From contig CABUJH010000017.1 of NCBI GenBank assembly GCA_902491895.1, forward strand, positions 1 through 31,024: a stretch of 31,024 nt of DNA, written 5' to 3'. Source of the DNA: an uncultured Collinsella sp. GTDB lineage: Bacteria > Actinomycetota > Coriobacteriia > Coriobacteriales > Coriobacteriaceae. Shown here one piece after another: positions 1 through 6,784 of the stretch. Below the pieces are notes generated by a model. It was not told the origin of the DNA, ran no database searches, and saw only the letters and a list, made by a program, of their open reading frames with translations. The position numbers and the translations under genes are program-made. The stretch's first letter is position 1, and each line of letters starts with the position of its first letter.

Positions 1-896
1 GTGGCGTCGAAGATGGAGCCGTGGGTCTCGCCGACGATGTCGCGGGAGACGATCTGGTCCTCGTTGTAGGCGAAGGTCTCGGGGATGGTCTCGGCGTAGG
101 CCTTCATGGCAGCGTTGACCTCGTCGACGGTGACCTTCTTGTCAACGACGGCGTAGAGGTTGGTCAGCGAGCCGGTCGGCGTCGGGACGCGCTGGGCGGC
201 ACCGATGAGCTTGCCGTTGAGCTCGGGGAGAACCAGGCCGATGGCCTTGGCAGCGCCCGTGGTGTTCGGGACGATGTTCTCGGAGCAGGCGCGGGAGCGA
301 CGGAAGTTGCCCTTGCGCTGCGGGCCGTCGAGCGGCATCTGGTCGCCGGTGAAGGCGTGGATGGTGGTCATGATGCCGGACACGATGGGAGCGAAGTCGT
401 TCAGACCCTTGGCCATCGGGGCGAGGCAGTTGGTGGTGCAGGAAGCAGCGGAGATGATGTTGTCCTCAGCGGTCAGCGTCTCATGGTTGACGTTGTACAC
501 GATGGTGGGCAGATCGCTGCCGGCCGGAGCGGAGATGACGACCTTCTTGGCGCCAGCGTTGATGTGGGCCTGAGCCTTAGCCTTGCTGGTGTAGAAGCCG
601 GTGCACTCGAGAACGACGTCGACGTCAAGGTCGCCCCAAGGCAGGTTGTTGGCGTCGGCCTCCTTGTAGATCTTGATCTCCTTGCCGTCAACGGTGATGG
701 AATCCTCGCCAGCAACGACCTCGTGATCGCGAGCGTAGTTGCCCTGCGTGGAGTCGTACTTCAGCAGGTAAGCGAGCATATCGGGAGAGGTGAGGTCGTT
801 GATAGCGACGATCTCGGAGCCCTCATGACCGAACATCTGACGGAAAGCCAGACGACCGATGCGACCGAAGCCGTTAATAGCAACCTTTACTGCCAT
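1..896 (-). CDS. gap: Glyceraldehyde-3-phosphate dehydrogenase, 3' end cut by window edge
   Basis: This is the cytosolic glycolytic enzyme that converts glyceraldehyde-3-P, NAD+ and phosphate to 1,3-bisphosphoglycerate. I translated the minus strand from the ATG at 894–896; 298 codons are present and about 35 should lie beyond base 1. The N-terminus MAVKVAINGFGRIGR is the Rossmann dinucleotide fold. The catalytic motif ASCTTNCLAP puts the nucleophile at Cys153 (codon 438–440), with the base at His180 in TTIHAFTGDQ. Asn33-Asp34 after the second strand suits NAD rather than NADP. An AAGGAG Shine–Dalgarno lies just upstream (complement of 902–907). The gene follows whiA, as in many actinobacteria, where pgk and tpiA usually come next; those would be outside the window. 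A leader of about 190 bp with its own promoter-like elements suggests separate control. Confidence 0.97.
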   Translation of the reverse strand, partial: MAVKVAINGFGRIGRLAFRQMFGHEGSEIVAINDLTSPDMLAYLLKYDSTQGNYARDHEVVAGEDSITVDGKEIKIYKEADANNLPWGDLDVDVVLECTGFYTSKAKAQAHINAGAKKVVISAPAGSDLPTIVYNVNHETLTAEDNIISAASCTTNCLAPMAKGLNDFAPIVSGIMTTIHAFTGDQMPLDGPQRKGNFRRSRACSENIVPNTTGAAKAIGLVLPELNGKLIGAAQRVPTPTGSLTNLYAVVDKKVTVDEVNAAMKAYAETIPETFAYNEDQIVSRDIVGETHGSIFDA

Positions 897-1089
897 TGTG
901 TCTCCTTTCGTAAGGCCCCCGCGAGCTACAGCGCCCGCCGTTGAGGCCCACAAACTAACCACTCGCCTAATATACCTTTTTTTTGACTTGAATTTCACGA
1001 GAATGCTCGAAATTGAAAATCAAATTTACGTTAAAACGTTTTAAATACTAAAATAGCAGCTAAATCCATATATAAGTCGTTACTTCAAA
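897..1089 (-). promoter_or_regulatory. gap leader: candidate promoter and palindromic operator
   Basis: This is an AT-rich gap between whiA and gap. On the minus strand a TATATT −10 (complement of 969–974) has GTGAAA, four of six matches to −35, 18 bp upstream (complement of 993–998). Further upstream is a perfect 14-bp palindrome, TTAAAACGTTTTAA, at 1031–1044. It lies inside a longer element that reads AAACGTTTTAACGTAAA on the minus strand (1025–1041). A near copy of this element occurs at 13672–13688. The central CG flanked by A/T arms is the form of LacI/CcpA-family operators. The promoter and operator roles are inferred from sequence only. Confidence 0.5.
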
Positions 1090-2019
1090 CTACCTGTTTG
1101 CTTCAATGAGCTTTTCAAGCCGTAAAACACGATGGTAGAGGGCTGACTTCGACAAGGGAGGGTCAGCCATCTCCCCCAAATCACGCAGCGACAGATCGGG
1201 ATAGCGCTCGCGCAGGTCGCAAAAGACCGCCAAGGCGTCCGGAAGCGCATCACGAAGGCCACGCTGCTCGAGCTCATCGATAAGCGCAAGCTGATGTTGG
1301 GCGGCACCGGCGCTTCTGGTCTGGTTGGCAAGCTCGGCGTTCACGCGACGGTTCACATCGTTCTTAACCAACTTGACCGCGCGCGCCTCCTCAATCTCGG
1401 CAACGCTGCGCTTGGCGCCAATCAGCTTTAATAGATGCTCGATTTCCTCGGCGCTCTTAATGTACACGGCATATGACCCCCGCCGTGCATTAACACGAGC
1501 ATGGACCCCAATCTGCTCCAACAGATCGCAAAGCCCCTTGGCATATTGCTCGCCCTGCACAGCAATCTCCAAATGAAAATCGCCGCGTGGATCGGCCACG
1601 AAGCCGCCCGCGATGAGCGCGCCGCGGATATAGGCAAGTCTACAGCAAGGACGGGCAACGATATGTCGGGGTACGCCGGCGACAAGTCCTCCCCTACGTT
1701 CGAGGATACCCAGCAGAACCAAGGCCTTATCCAGGTCTGGCTGATCAGGCAAGGTGATGAGGTAGTTTCGAACCTTATGCAATACAGATTTACGGACGGT
1801 GAACTCCGTTTTGAGCTTAAGGATACGATGCGTCAGCGTGATCATCGTGCGCGCGACGGCTCCCGTCTCAGTCGCAACCGTCAAACGATACCGCCCAGAG
1901 CCGGTAAGCGAGAGCGTACCGCTCACGCGCGTGAGGGCGGCAAGCGTCGACAAGTCGCAGTATTCACATTCGGGTTCGCAGCGCGCAAGCTCGTCGCGCA
2001 CCTCAGCGGTAAACGACAT
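1090..2019 (-). CDS. whiA: WhiA DNA-binding protein
   Basis: WhiA is a conserved Gram-positive DNA-binding regulator. It controls sporulation septation in Streptomyces and division or metabolism in other groups. The 309 residues match the usual length. The N-terminal two thirds are the LAGLIDADG-like homing-endonuclease fold, with the conserved stretch from CCRLAYIRGALIAGGF to DFHLEIAV. The C-terminal part (about 225–309) is the helix–turn–helix, including LSLRDLGEMADPPLSKSALYHRVLRL. The ATG at 2017–2019 lies 6 bp after the rapZ stop and has no clear Shine–Dalgarno, so translation is probably coupled to rapZ. The gene keeps its usual place between the rapZ block and gap. Confidence 0.96.
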   Translation of the reverse strand: MSFTAEVRDELARCEPECEYCDLSTLAALTRVSGTLSLTGSGRYRLTVATETGAVARTMITLTHRILKLKTEFTVRKSVLHKVRNYLITLPDQPDLDKALVLLGILERRGGLVAGVPRHIVARPCCRLAYIRGALIAGGFVADPRGDFHLEIAVQGEQYAKGLCDLLEQIGVHARVNARRGSYAVYIKSAEEIEHLLKLIGAKRSVAEIEEARAVKLVKNDVNRRVNAELANQTRSAGAAQHQLALIDELEQRGLRDALPDALAVFCDLRERYPDLSLRDLGEMADPPLSKSALYHRVLRLEKLIEANR

Positions 2020-2025
2020 GCAGGC

Positions 2026-2928
2026 CTATGCCTTCGTGTTGGCGCGCGACAGGTCGCGGTGGGAGATGCTCACATGATACTGAGCGCCTTCCAGGTAACG
2101 GGCCGTGGCCTCGGCAATGGCAACGCTGCGGTGCTGGCCGCCCGTGCAGCCGATGGCGATAGAAAGCTGCGGCTTACCCTCCGCGATATAACCGGGCATG
2201 ACCGTATCGAGCAGCTGTGTCCAAGCCTTCCAAAACTCCTGCGTCTTGGGATGGTCCAGAACAAAATCGGAGACCTTTTTATCGAGACCGGTCATCGTGC
2301 GCATCTCGGGATCGTAGAACGGATTGGGCAGGAAGCGGACGTCGATCATAATATCCGCTTCGACGGGCATGCCGTGCTTAAAGCCAAACGAGAACACGTG
2401 GACATCCATAAGCTGCTGGTCGGACAGCTCGGAAAATGCCATACGCAGCTTGTTGCGCAGCGCAGAGGTGCGCAGACGGCTCGTGTCGATAATCATATCG
2501 GCTCGGTCGCGCACGCCCTGCAGCTGAAGGCGCTCGCGCTGAATGGCATCGGCCGTAGTCTCCCCCGGCTTGGCAATGGGATGACGGCGGCGATTTTCGC
2601 TGTAGCGACGAATCAGCACCTCGTCAGAAGCCTCCAGGAACACGATGTCGCAGCTCATCTCGCGCTCTTCGAGAGCGGCGACCGCATCGAGCAACTCGTC
2701 AAACAGTCCCTGGCTACGCAAATCGCAGGTGACGGCGAGATGCCTGCCCACGCCCGTATTGATGCCGACGAGCTCGGCAAGCTGGGCGATGAGACGCGGA
2801 GGCAGGTTATCGATGCAAAAATAGCCCATGTCCTCGAACACGTGCATGGCCTGTGTGCGGCCTGATCCGGACATTCCGGTGATGATGACGATATCGGGGA
2901 TGCGCTCCGAGCGCTCCGCCGCATCCAT
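2026..2928 (-). CDS. rapZ: RNase adapter / nucleotide-binding protein RapZ (YvcJ family)
   Basis: This is a P-loop protein of the RapZ/YvcJ family. In enterobacteria RapZ binds glucosamine-6-P through its C-terminal domain and steers decay of the GlmZ small RNA; the actinobacterial role is less clear. I place the start at the ATG at 2926–2928 because AAGGGAG stands 6 bases before it; an upstream in-frame start would add 18 unlikely residues. The product has 300 residues. Walker A is GMSGSGRT at 18–25, with Arg in place of the usual Lys, a form I associate with actinobacterial members. The C-terminal signature IGCTGGQHRSVAIAE is present. whiA follows after 6 bp and the usual yvcK is missing. 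A terminator-like hairpin sits only about 33 bp upstream of the start. Confidence 0.95.
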   Translation of the reverse strand: MDAAERSERIPDIVIITGMSGSGRTQAMHVFEDMGYFCIDNLPPRLIAQLAELVGINTGVGRHLAVTCDLRSQGLFDELLDAVAALEEREMSCDIVFLEASDEVLIRRYSENRRRHPIAKPGETTADAIQRERLQLQGVRDRADMIIDTSRLRTSALRNKLRMAFSELSDQQLMDVHVFSFGFKHGMPVEADIMIDVRFLPNPFYDPEMRTMTGLDKKVSDFVLDHPKTQEFWKAWTQLLDTVMPGYIAEGKPQLSIAIGCTGGQHRSVAIAEATARYLEGAQYHVSISHRDLSRANTKA

Positions 2929-2960
2929 GGCATCTCCCTTTTGCATGTGTTGCCTCCCGA

Positions 2961-2996
2961 AAACAAGCGCGGGACCCAGCAACCCGGATCCCGCGC
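2961..2996 (-). terminator. Hairpin terminator after nanE, in front of rapZ
   Basis: On the minus strand an 8-bp GC stem, GCGCGGGA paired with TCCCGCGC (arms at 2989–2996 and 2967–2974), is followed by TTGTTTT. This has the form of a Rho-independent terminator for the nan operon. It ends about 33 bases before the rapZ start, leaving little room for another promoter. It may therefore act as a leaky terminator or attenuator for rapZ–whiA. A TATACT-like −10 lies upstream of it in the 3' flank of nanE, without a clear −35. Confidence 0.7.
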
Positions 2997-3047
2997 GGTC
3001 AATTGCCTATATTGAGTATATCGCCCCGAGCGGATACGAGGCCTGTC

Positions 3048-3734
3048 TTACGCCTCAAGCGCAGCCTTGAACCAACTCGTAATACTCGTGGGGTGCGTGA
3101 TGGCGGTGCCGACGACAACGGCCCAGGCGCCAGCATCGATCGCGGCGCGAGCCTCCTCGGGCGTATGCACGCGACCCTCGCAAATGATGGGAAGGCCGGG
3201 GAATTCCTCGGTCGCCTGACGCAGGAGCGGCAGATCGGGGCCATCGGCCATGGTGCAGTCGATGGCGGCAACACCATGAGACAGCGTGGTGGACACCAGG
3301 TCGAAGCCCATGTCGACAGCACGACGAATATCCTCGATGGTGGCACAGTCGGCCATCAGGAGCACGCCCTCCTCGTGCAGCGGACGGAAAGTATCTTCGA
3401 CGGTCTTGCCATCGGGACGCGGACGATCGGTGGCGTCGATCGCCACGATATCGGCACCCGCAGCAACGCAGGCGCGAGCGTGGCGCAGCGTCGGCGTGAT
3501 GTAAACGCCCTCGTGCCCATCCTTCCACAGGCCGATAACAGGAACCTCACAGCGACCCTTAATGGCGGCAATGTCGGCAAGGCCCTGGCAGCGAATGGCG
3601 GCGGCGCCGCCGAGCTCGCAAGCGCGAGACATTTGAGCCATGGTCTCAGGCGTACGAAGCGGCTCGCCCATATACGCCTGAACGCTCACGACGAGCTTGC
3701 CCTTCAGGGATTGAATCAAAGGATCGACGGTCAT
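3048..3734 (-). CDS. nanE: N-acetylmannosamine-6-phosphate 2-epimerase
   Basis: NanE converts ManNAc-6-P to GlcNAc-6-P in the cytosol, the last step specific to sialic acid before NagA and NagB. The 228-residue TIM barrel has the family N-terminus (LKGKLVVSVQA, with MGEPLRTPETMAQMSRACELGGAAAIR). The catalytic lysine is Lys71 in GLWKDG and a catalytic-type glutamate is Glu186 in IICEGRV. The phosphate-binding end GAWAVVVGTAITHP is present. The ATG at 3732–3734 has AAAGG about 9 bases upstream. It is the last gene of the locus, after nanK, with a terminator after its stop. Confidence 0.95.
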   Translation of the reverse strand: MTVDPLIQSLKGKLVVSVQAYMGEPLRTPETMAQMSRACELGGAAAIRCQGLADIAAIKGRCEVPVIGLWKDGHEGVYITPTLRHARACVAAGADIVAIDATDRPRPDGKTVEDTFRPLHEEGVLLMADCATIEDIRRAVDMGFDLVSTTLSHGVAAIDCTMADGPDLPLLRQATEEFPGLPIICEGRVHTPEEARAAIDAGAWAVVVGTAITHPTSITSWFKAALEA

Positions 3735-3758
3735 AAGGCTGTAACCTTTCTCAGAACA

Positions 3759-3787
3759 GCCTCCCGAGGCGTGTTGTCTCGGGAGGC
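3759..3787 (-). other. Intercistronic hairpin between kinase and nanE
   Basis: A perfect 9-bp inverted repeat (GCCTCCCGA at 3759–3767, its complement at 3779–3787, 11-base loop) fills the gap between the ROK kinase stop and the nanE ribosome binding site. No U-run follows on either strand, so it looks more like an mRNA-processing or stability element than a full terminator. Confidence 0.55.
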
Positions 3788-3804
3788 TCCTACAGAAGAT
3801 ACGT

Positions 3805-4770
3805 TTACTTCAACGAGGCAAGAAGATGCTCAGCGGCACCGATGAGCGGAGCATCGCCCTCCAGAGAACCGATGAGGATCGGCGTGTCCTGAAGCGGATC
3901 GAGCGCCTGGCTGGCATAGCCCTCGTGTACCGAATCCTTCCACGTCTGTGAACGCCAATCGGGACCTTGGTGAATCACGCCACCCGAAAGCACGATGACC
4001 TCAGGGTCCAGGATGTTAGCGAGCGAGCCCAAGCTGGCACCCAGCGCAAAGCCGGCGTCATGGATGACCTCGGTCGCCTTTGCGTCGCCCGCACGGCACA
4101 GGTCGTTCACATCGCGACCGACCGAAGGACGGCTGGGGTCGACGCGACCAAAGCGCTCATCGTACATACGACCAATGGAAGTGCCCGAAGCAACCGACTC
4201 CAGATGGCCGGAACGCCCGCAGGCGCAGGGAATACCGGCGGCAGCCGAGCACTCGATGTGGCCCATATGGCCAGCAGCACCATGGAAGCCCTGCATCACG
4301 CGGCCGTTCTCGACATATGCGCCACCGATGCCCGTACCGATGCCAAGACACAAGACGGAGAACTTGCCCTTGCCGACGCCCCAGTGGGCCTCGCCCAGAG
4401 CATGAGCCTGCACGTCGCCTACAACGGCAACGGGAAGACCGAGGTCCTCGCGCAGGCGCGGCCCCAACTGAACACCGGACCAGCCGGGCATGATCTCGTT
4501 GGCATACGCGATGGCGCCTGTCTTGGGATCGACGACGCCGGCGGCACCGATACCGACGCCAAGGACCTCGACATCGGGATTCGCCTCGAGAGCAGCCTTG
4601 ATGGACGCCTCGATACGTTGGAAGACGGCCTCGCCGCCCTCTTGGGCCTCGGTGGGAACCTCGGCCTCAAAAACAGGATGGGGCACACTACCGTCAGCCG
4701 GGTACTCCATGATGGCAGTCGCGATCTTAGTTCCGCCGATATCGACAGAGCAGACGTACTTGTTCTCCAT
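3805..4770 (-). CDS. nanK: ROK-family sugar kinase, probable N-acetylmannosamine kinase
   Basis: This is a 321-residue ROK kinase, most likely phosphorylating ManNAc released by the lyase to ManNAc-6-P for NanE. The ATP motif DIGGTK is at 10–15 and the catalytic base is Asp119 in VVGDVQAHALGE. The glycine loop GIGTGIGGAYV is at 143–153. The ROK zinc site is His171 with CACG at 182–185, but the third cysteine of the usual CxCGxxGCxE is His189 (CACGRSGHLES). Family assignment is firm. ManNAc specificity rests on its place between nanA and nanE; glucokinase is the main alternative. The start at 4770 has TAAGGAG upstream. Confidence 0.85.
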   Translation of the reverse strand: MENKYVCSVDIGGTKIATAIMEYPADGSVPHPVFEAEVPTEAQEGGEAVFQRIEASIKAALEANPDVEVLGVGIGAAGVVDPKTGAIAYANEIMPGWSGVQLGPRLREDLGLPVAVVGDVQAHALGEAHWGVGKGKFSVLCLGIGTGIGGAYVENGRVMQGFHGAAGHMGHIECSAAAGIPCACGRSGHLESVASGTSIGRMYDERFGRVDPSRPSVGRDVNDLCRAGDAKATEVIHDAGFALGASLGSLANILDPEVIVLSGGVIHQGPDWRSQTWKDSVHEGYASQALDPLQDTPILIGSLEGDAPLIGAAEHLLASLK

Positions 4771-4836
4771 GTCGCTCTCCTTAGGAGATAAAAAACAACT
4801 ACAGGAAATGCGCCGTCAGGCTAGCCGTCACAGCGC

Positions 4837-4850
4837 GGAAAAGGTTTTCC
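4837..4850. repeat. Short inverted repeat between nanA and nanK
   Basis: GGAAAA and TTTTCC flank a GG centre in the 173-bp gap between the nanA stop and the kinase start. The gap holds nothing else I recognise. The repeat could be an operator half-site pair or chance. Confidence 0.25.
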
Positions 4851-4943
4851 AGGTGCCCGAGATCGCCAAGAAACCGTGTGACCATTGATCTAATGGGTCA
4901 TGGCCGCACAGTTGAACGGCGAGGTCGGGTGCCCGGGGAAGCT

Positions 4944-5864
4944 TTACAGGAGACCGTTGTCCTGGAGGACCTTCTTAATCGCCTCGACGTTCTCGCCGGT
5001 CATGGCCTTCACCGGGCGCGGCATGGTCGGGCTGTCGAAGATACCCATGAGGTTCATAGCGGTCTTGAAGGCGCCGACGCCACCGGCATAACCCTGGACG
5101 CCCGAGGTGACATCCCAGATGTGCGAAATCTCATTGAGGCGATCCTGCTCGGCCTTGACGGTAGCCCAGTCACCAGCCTGAGCGGCCTTCCACTGACGCA
5201 CGTAGCCCTCGGGCTCAACGTTGGCGAGACCCGGAACGGAACCGTCGGCGCCACCGAGGTAGGCGCCGTCGACAACAACCTCGTGACCGGTGAGGATGCT
5301 CATCGGATGGCCGTTCTTCTCGTTCTCCTGAACGAGGTAGCGGAACGAGATGTCATCACCCGAGGAATCCTTGACGCCGGCCAGAACGCCCTCGGCACCG
5401 AGCTTGGCAAGGAGCTTCCACGGGAGCTTGGTGTGGACACACACGGGGATGTCATAGGCGAAGATGGGCAGGTCGAGTTCCTCATGCAGGATGCGGAAGT
5501 GCTCCTCGACCTCGGTCATGCCCTGCAGGGCATAGAACGGGCAGGTGGCGACAAGCGCATCGGCGCCCAGCTCCTGAGCGACCTTACCGTGCTCGATCAT
5601 GCGCTCGGTCTCGGTGTCGATGATGCCGACCAGAACGGGAACGCGGTGGTCGACGATACGGACGGCCTCGGAGATGATCTGACGGCGACGCTCGTCGGTG
5701 GAGAAGACGACCTCGCCCGAGGAGCCCAGGAAGAACAAGCCATCGACGCCGGCATCGATCATGCGGTTGATGCTGCGCTCAAAGGAGGCAACATCGAGCT
5801 GGTGGTCTTCGGTATCGGGAACAACGACGGGAGGGATAACGCCGGTGAATTTCTGAGTTGCCAC
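4944..5864 (-). CDS. nanA: N-acetylneuraminate lyase (DapA/NAL family)
   Basis: A class I aldolase of 306 residues, expected to cleave N-acetylneuraminate to ManNAc and pyruvate. I place the start at a GTG (5862–5864) because AAGGAG (complement of 5871–5876) stands 6 bases upstream; the open frame extends 28 codons further without a better site. With this start the Schiff-base lysine is Lys165 (GVKDSSGD) and the tyrosine is Tyr137 (FAYDIP). As I recall, E. coli NanA has the same numbers. The carboxylate-binding loop is GSSGE at 47–51. The family also holds dihydrodipicolinate synthases and other 2-keto acid lyases, and KDSSGD is seen in those too, so the nan context decides. About 170 bp separate its stop from the kinase. 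Confidence 0.82.
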   Translation of the reverse strand: MATQKFTGVIPPVVVPDTEDHQLDVASFERSINRMIDAGVDGLFFLGSSGEVVFSTDERRRQIISEAVRIVDHRVPVLVGIIDTETERMIEHGKVAQELGADALVATCPFYALQGMTEVEEHFRILHEELDLPIFAYDIPVCVHTKLPWKLLAKLGAEGVLAGVKDSSGDDISFRYLVQENEKNGHPMSILTGHEVVVDGAYLGGADGSVPGLANVEPEGYVRQWKAAQAGDWATVKAEQDRLNEISHIWDVTSGVQGYAGGVGAFKTAMNLMGIFDSPTMPRPVKAMTGENVEAIKKVLQDNGLL

Positions 5865-5885
5865 AAGAATCTCCTTAGTTGTCTG

Positions 5886-5908
5886 GTGGGCAGCCCTATG
5901 CCGCCCAC
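5886..5908 (-). other. Hairpin in the nanA leader
   Basis: GTGGGC (5886–5891) and GCCCAC (5903–5908) form a 6-bp stem with an 11-base loop. It sits just upstream of the nanA Shine–Dalgarno, in the 68-bp gap after the second esterase. No U-run follows, so an effect on mRNA stability or translation is the likeliest role. Confidence 0.35.
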
Positions 5909-5932
5909 TCTTGTTGGCAGTGTCCAGGCCGT

Positions 5933-6784
5933 CTAGGCCAAAGAACACGAGTAGAACGTTTGGTTAAAAAAGTCGACGACTTCGTTTTCGAACGCATTGA
6001 TGCGCTCGTGAGCGTATTTGGCATAGATGATATGTCTCCGGTCACACTCAAGACCGTTGAATACGGCAAACTGATCCTTGGGATCGCTCACGGTATCCAT
6101 GAGCGATGTGCCCATGAGCACCGATCCGCGCACCCGAGACGACAGCGCCTCGAGGCCGCCAGGAAGCGGATTGGCAACCGCCGTGCAGGCGAGACCCCGC
6201 TCGTCCAGAGCAGAAACCGCCAGCGCGACTCCGCCGCCTAGACCCTCGCCCCATGCAAAGATGCGGTCGGGGTCCATGCCATCAAGATTGCGCGCCACCT
6301 TCGCCAGCGCGCAACCCCAACGGACGCGCTCGACAAAAGCGGGCGAAGAAATCCCCCGCTGCAGGTCGTCCGCACCAGCAACATCGTCATCCAGCGCGAG
6401 GACGGCATACCCCATGGCGGCAAATCTCGTCATGTGATGCCAGCCGCGCACAGGCCGATCGATATCGTGGAACATCAGGCACAGCGGCACGCGCTCAGAC
6501 ACTCGGGCACGACCGACAGGCTCGATCAAACGAGCGTGAATCGCATCGTCACCGAGCTCAAAGGAGACCTCCGAGTAACGGGCGCAGGGGTTAACAAAGT
6601 CAATCGCCGTAATGGCCAGGCCTTGAATCTCAAGATTCGAAGCGCATGTCTCTAAATCAGAAACATCTGCTTGGACATCACCGCGCCAGTCCCGATATTC
6701 TGCGAGCCTTGACGAAACCGTTCCAGGAATTCCCACGAGCCCGGGGACAATCAGCTCATTAACATTGCTCTCGCACTTAGACAT
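5933..6784 (-). CDS. CE7-like alpha/beta-hydrolase lacking the nucleophile
   Basis: A 283-residue homologue of the adjacent upstream esterase. The two align through the core, for example VPLCLMFH against VPLVLQFH, then DQFAVFNGLECDRRH against TQFAVYNNLTCEKRH. The nucleophile elbow reads GEGLGG (179–184) where the partner has GASQGG, so the serine position is Gly181. The oxyanion stretch FHGYPG has become FHDIDR. Acid and base positions remain as Asp230 and His259. It is also shorter, having lost much of the partner's insert around YWSRWFDEDS. Its start overlaps the partner's stop by 8 bp, so the two are probably translated together. It could be a pseudoenzyme partner, a sugar-binding protein, or a hydrolase using another nucleophile. 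Confidence 0.8.
   Translation of the reverse strand: MSKCESNVNELIVPGLVGIPGTVSSRLAEYRDWRGDVQADVSDLETCASNLEIQGLAITAIDFVNPCARYSEVSFELGDDAIHARLIEPVGRARVSERVPLCLMFHDIDRPVRGWHHMTRFAAMGYAVLALDDDVAGADDLQRGISSPAFVERVRWGCALAKVARNLDGMDPDRIFAWGEGLGGGVALAVSALDERGLACTAVANPLPGGLEALSSRVRGSVLMGTSLMDTVSDPKDQFAVFNGLECDRRHIIYAKYAHERINAFENEVVDFFNQTFYSCSLA

Noticed and set aside
21..944. 307-codon plus-strand open frame at the left edge
   Set aside because: The minus strand here encodes gap with its catalytic Cys153 and His180. The plus-strand frame is a shadow.
2961..2996. Riboswitch in front of rapZ
   Set aside because: Only a single stem with a T-run is visible. There is no conserved aptamer-like sequence, and a terminator explains it.
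4944..5864. Reading the lyase as dihydrodipicolinate synthase (dapA)
   Set aside because: The KDSSGD wording allows it, but Tyr137/Lys165 spacing and the position before nanK and nanE favour a sialate lyase. I keep it as the alternative.
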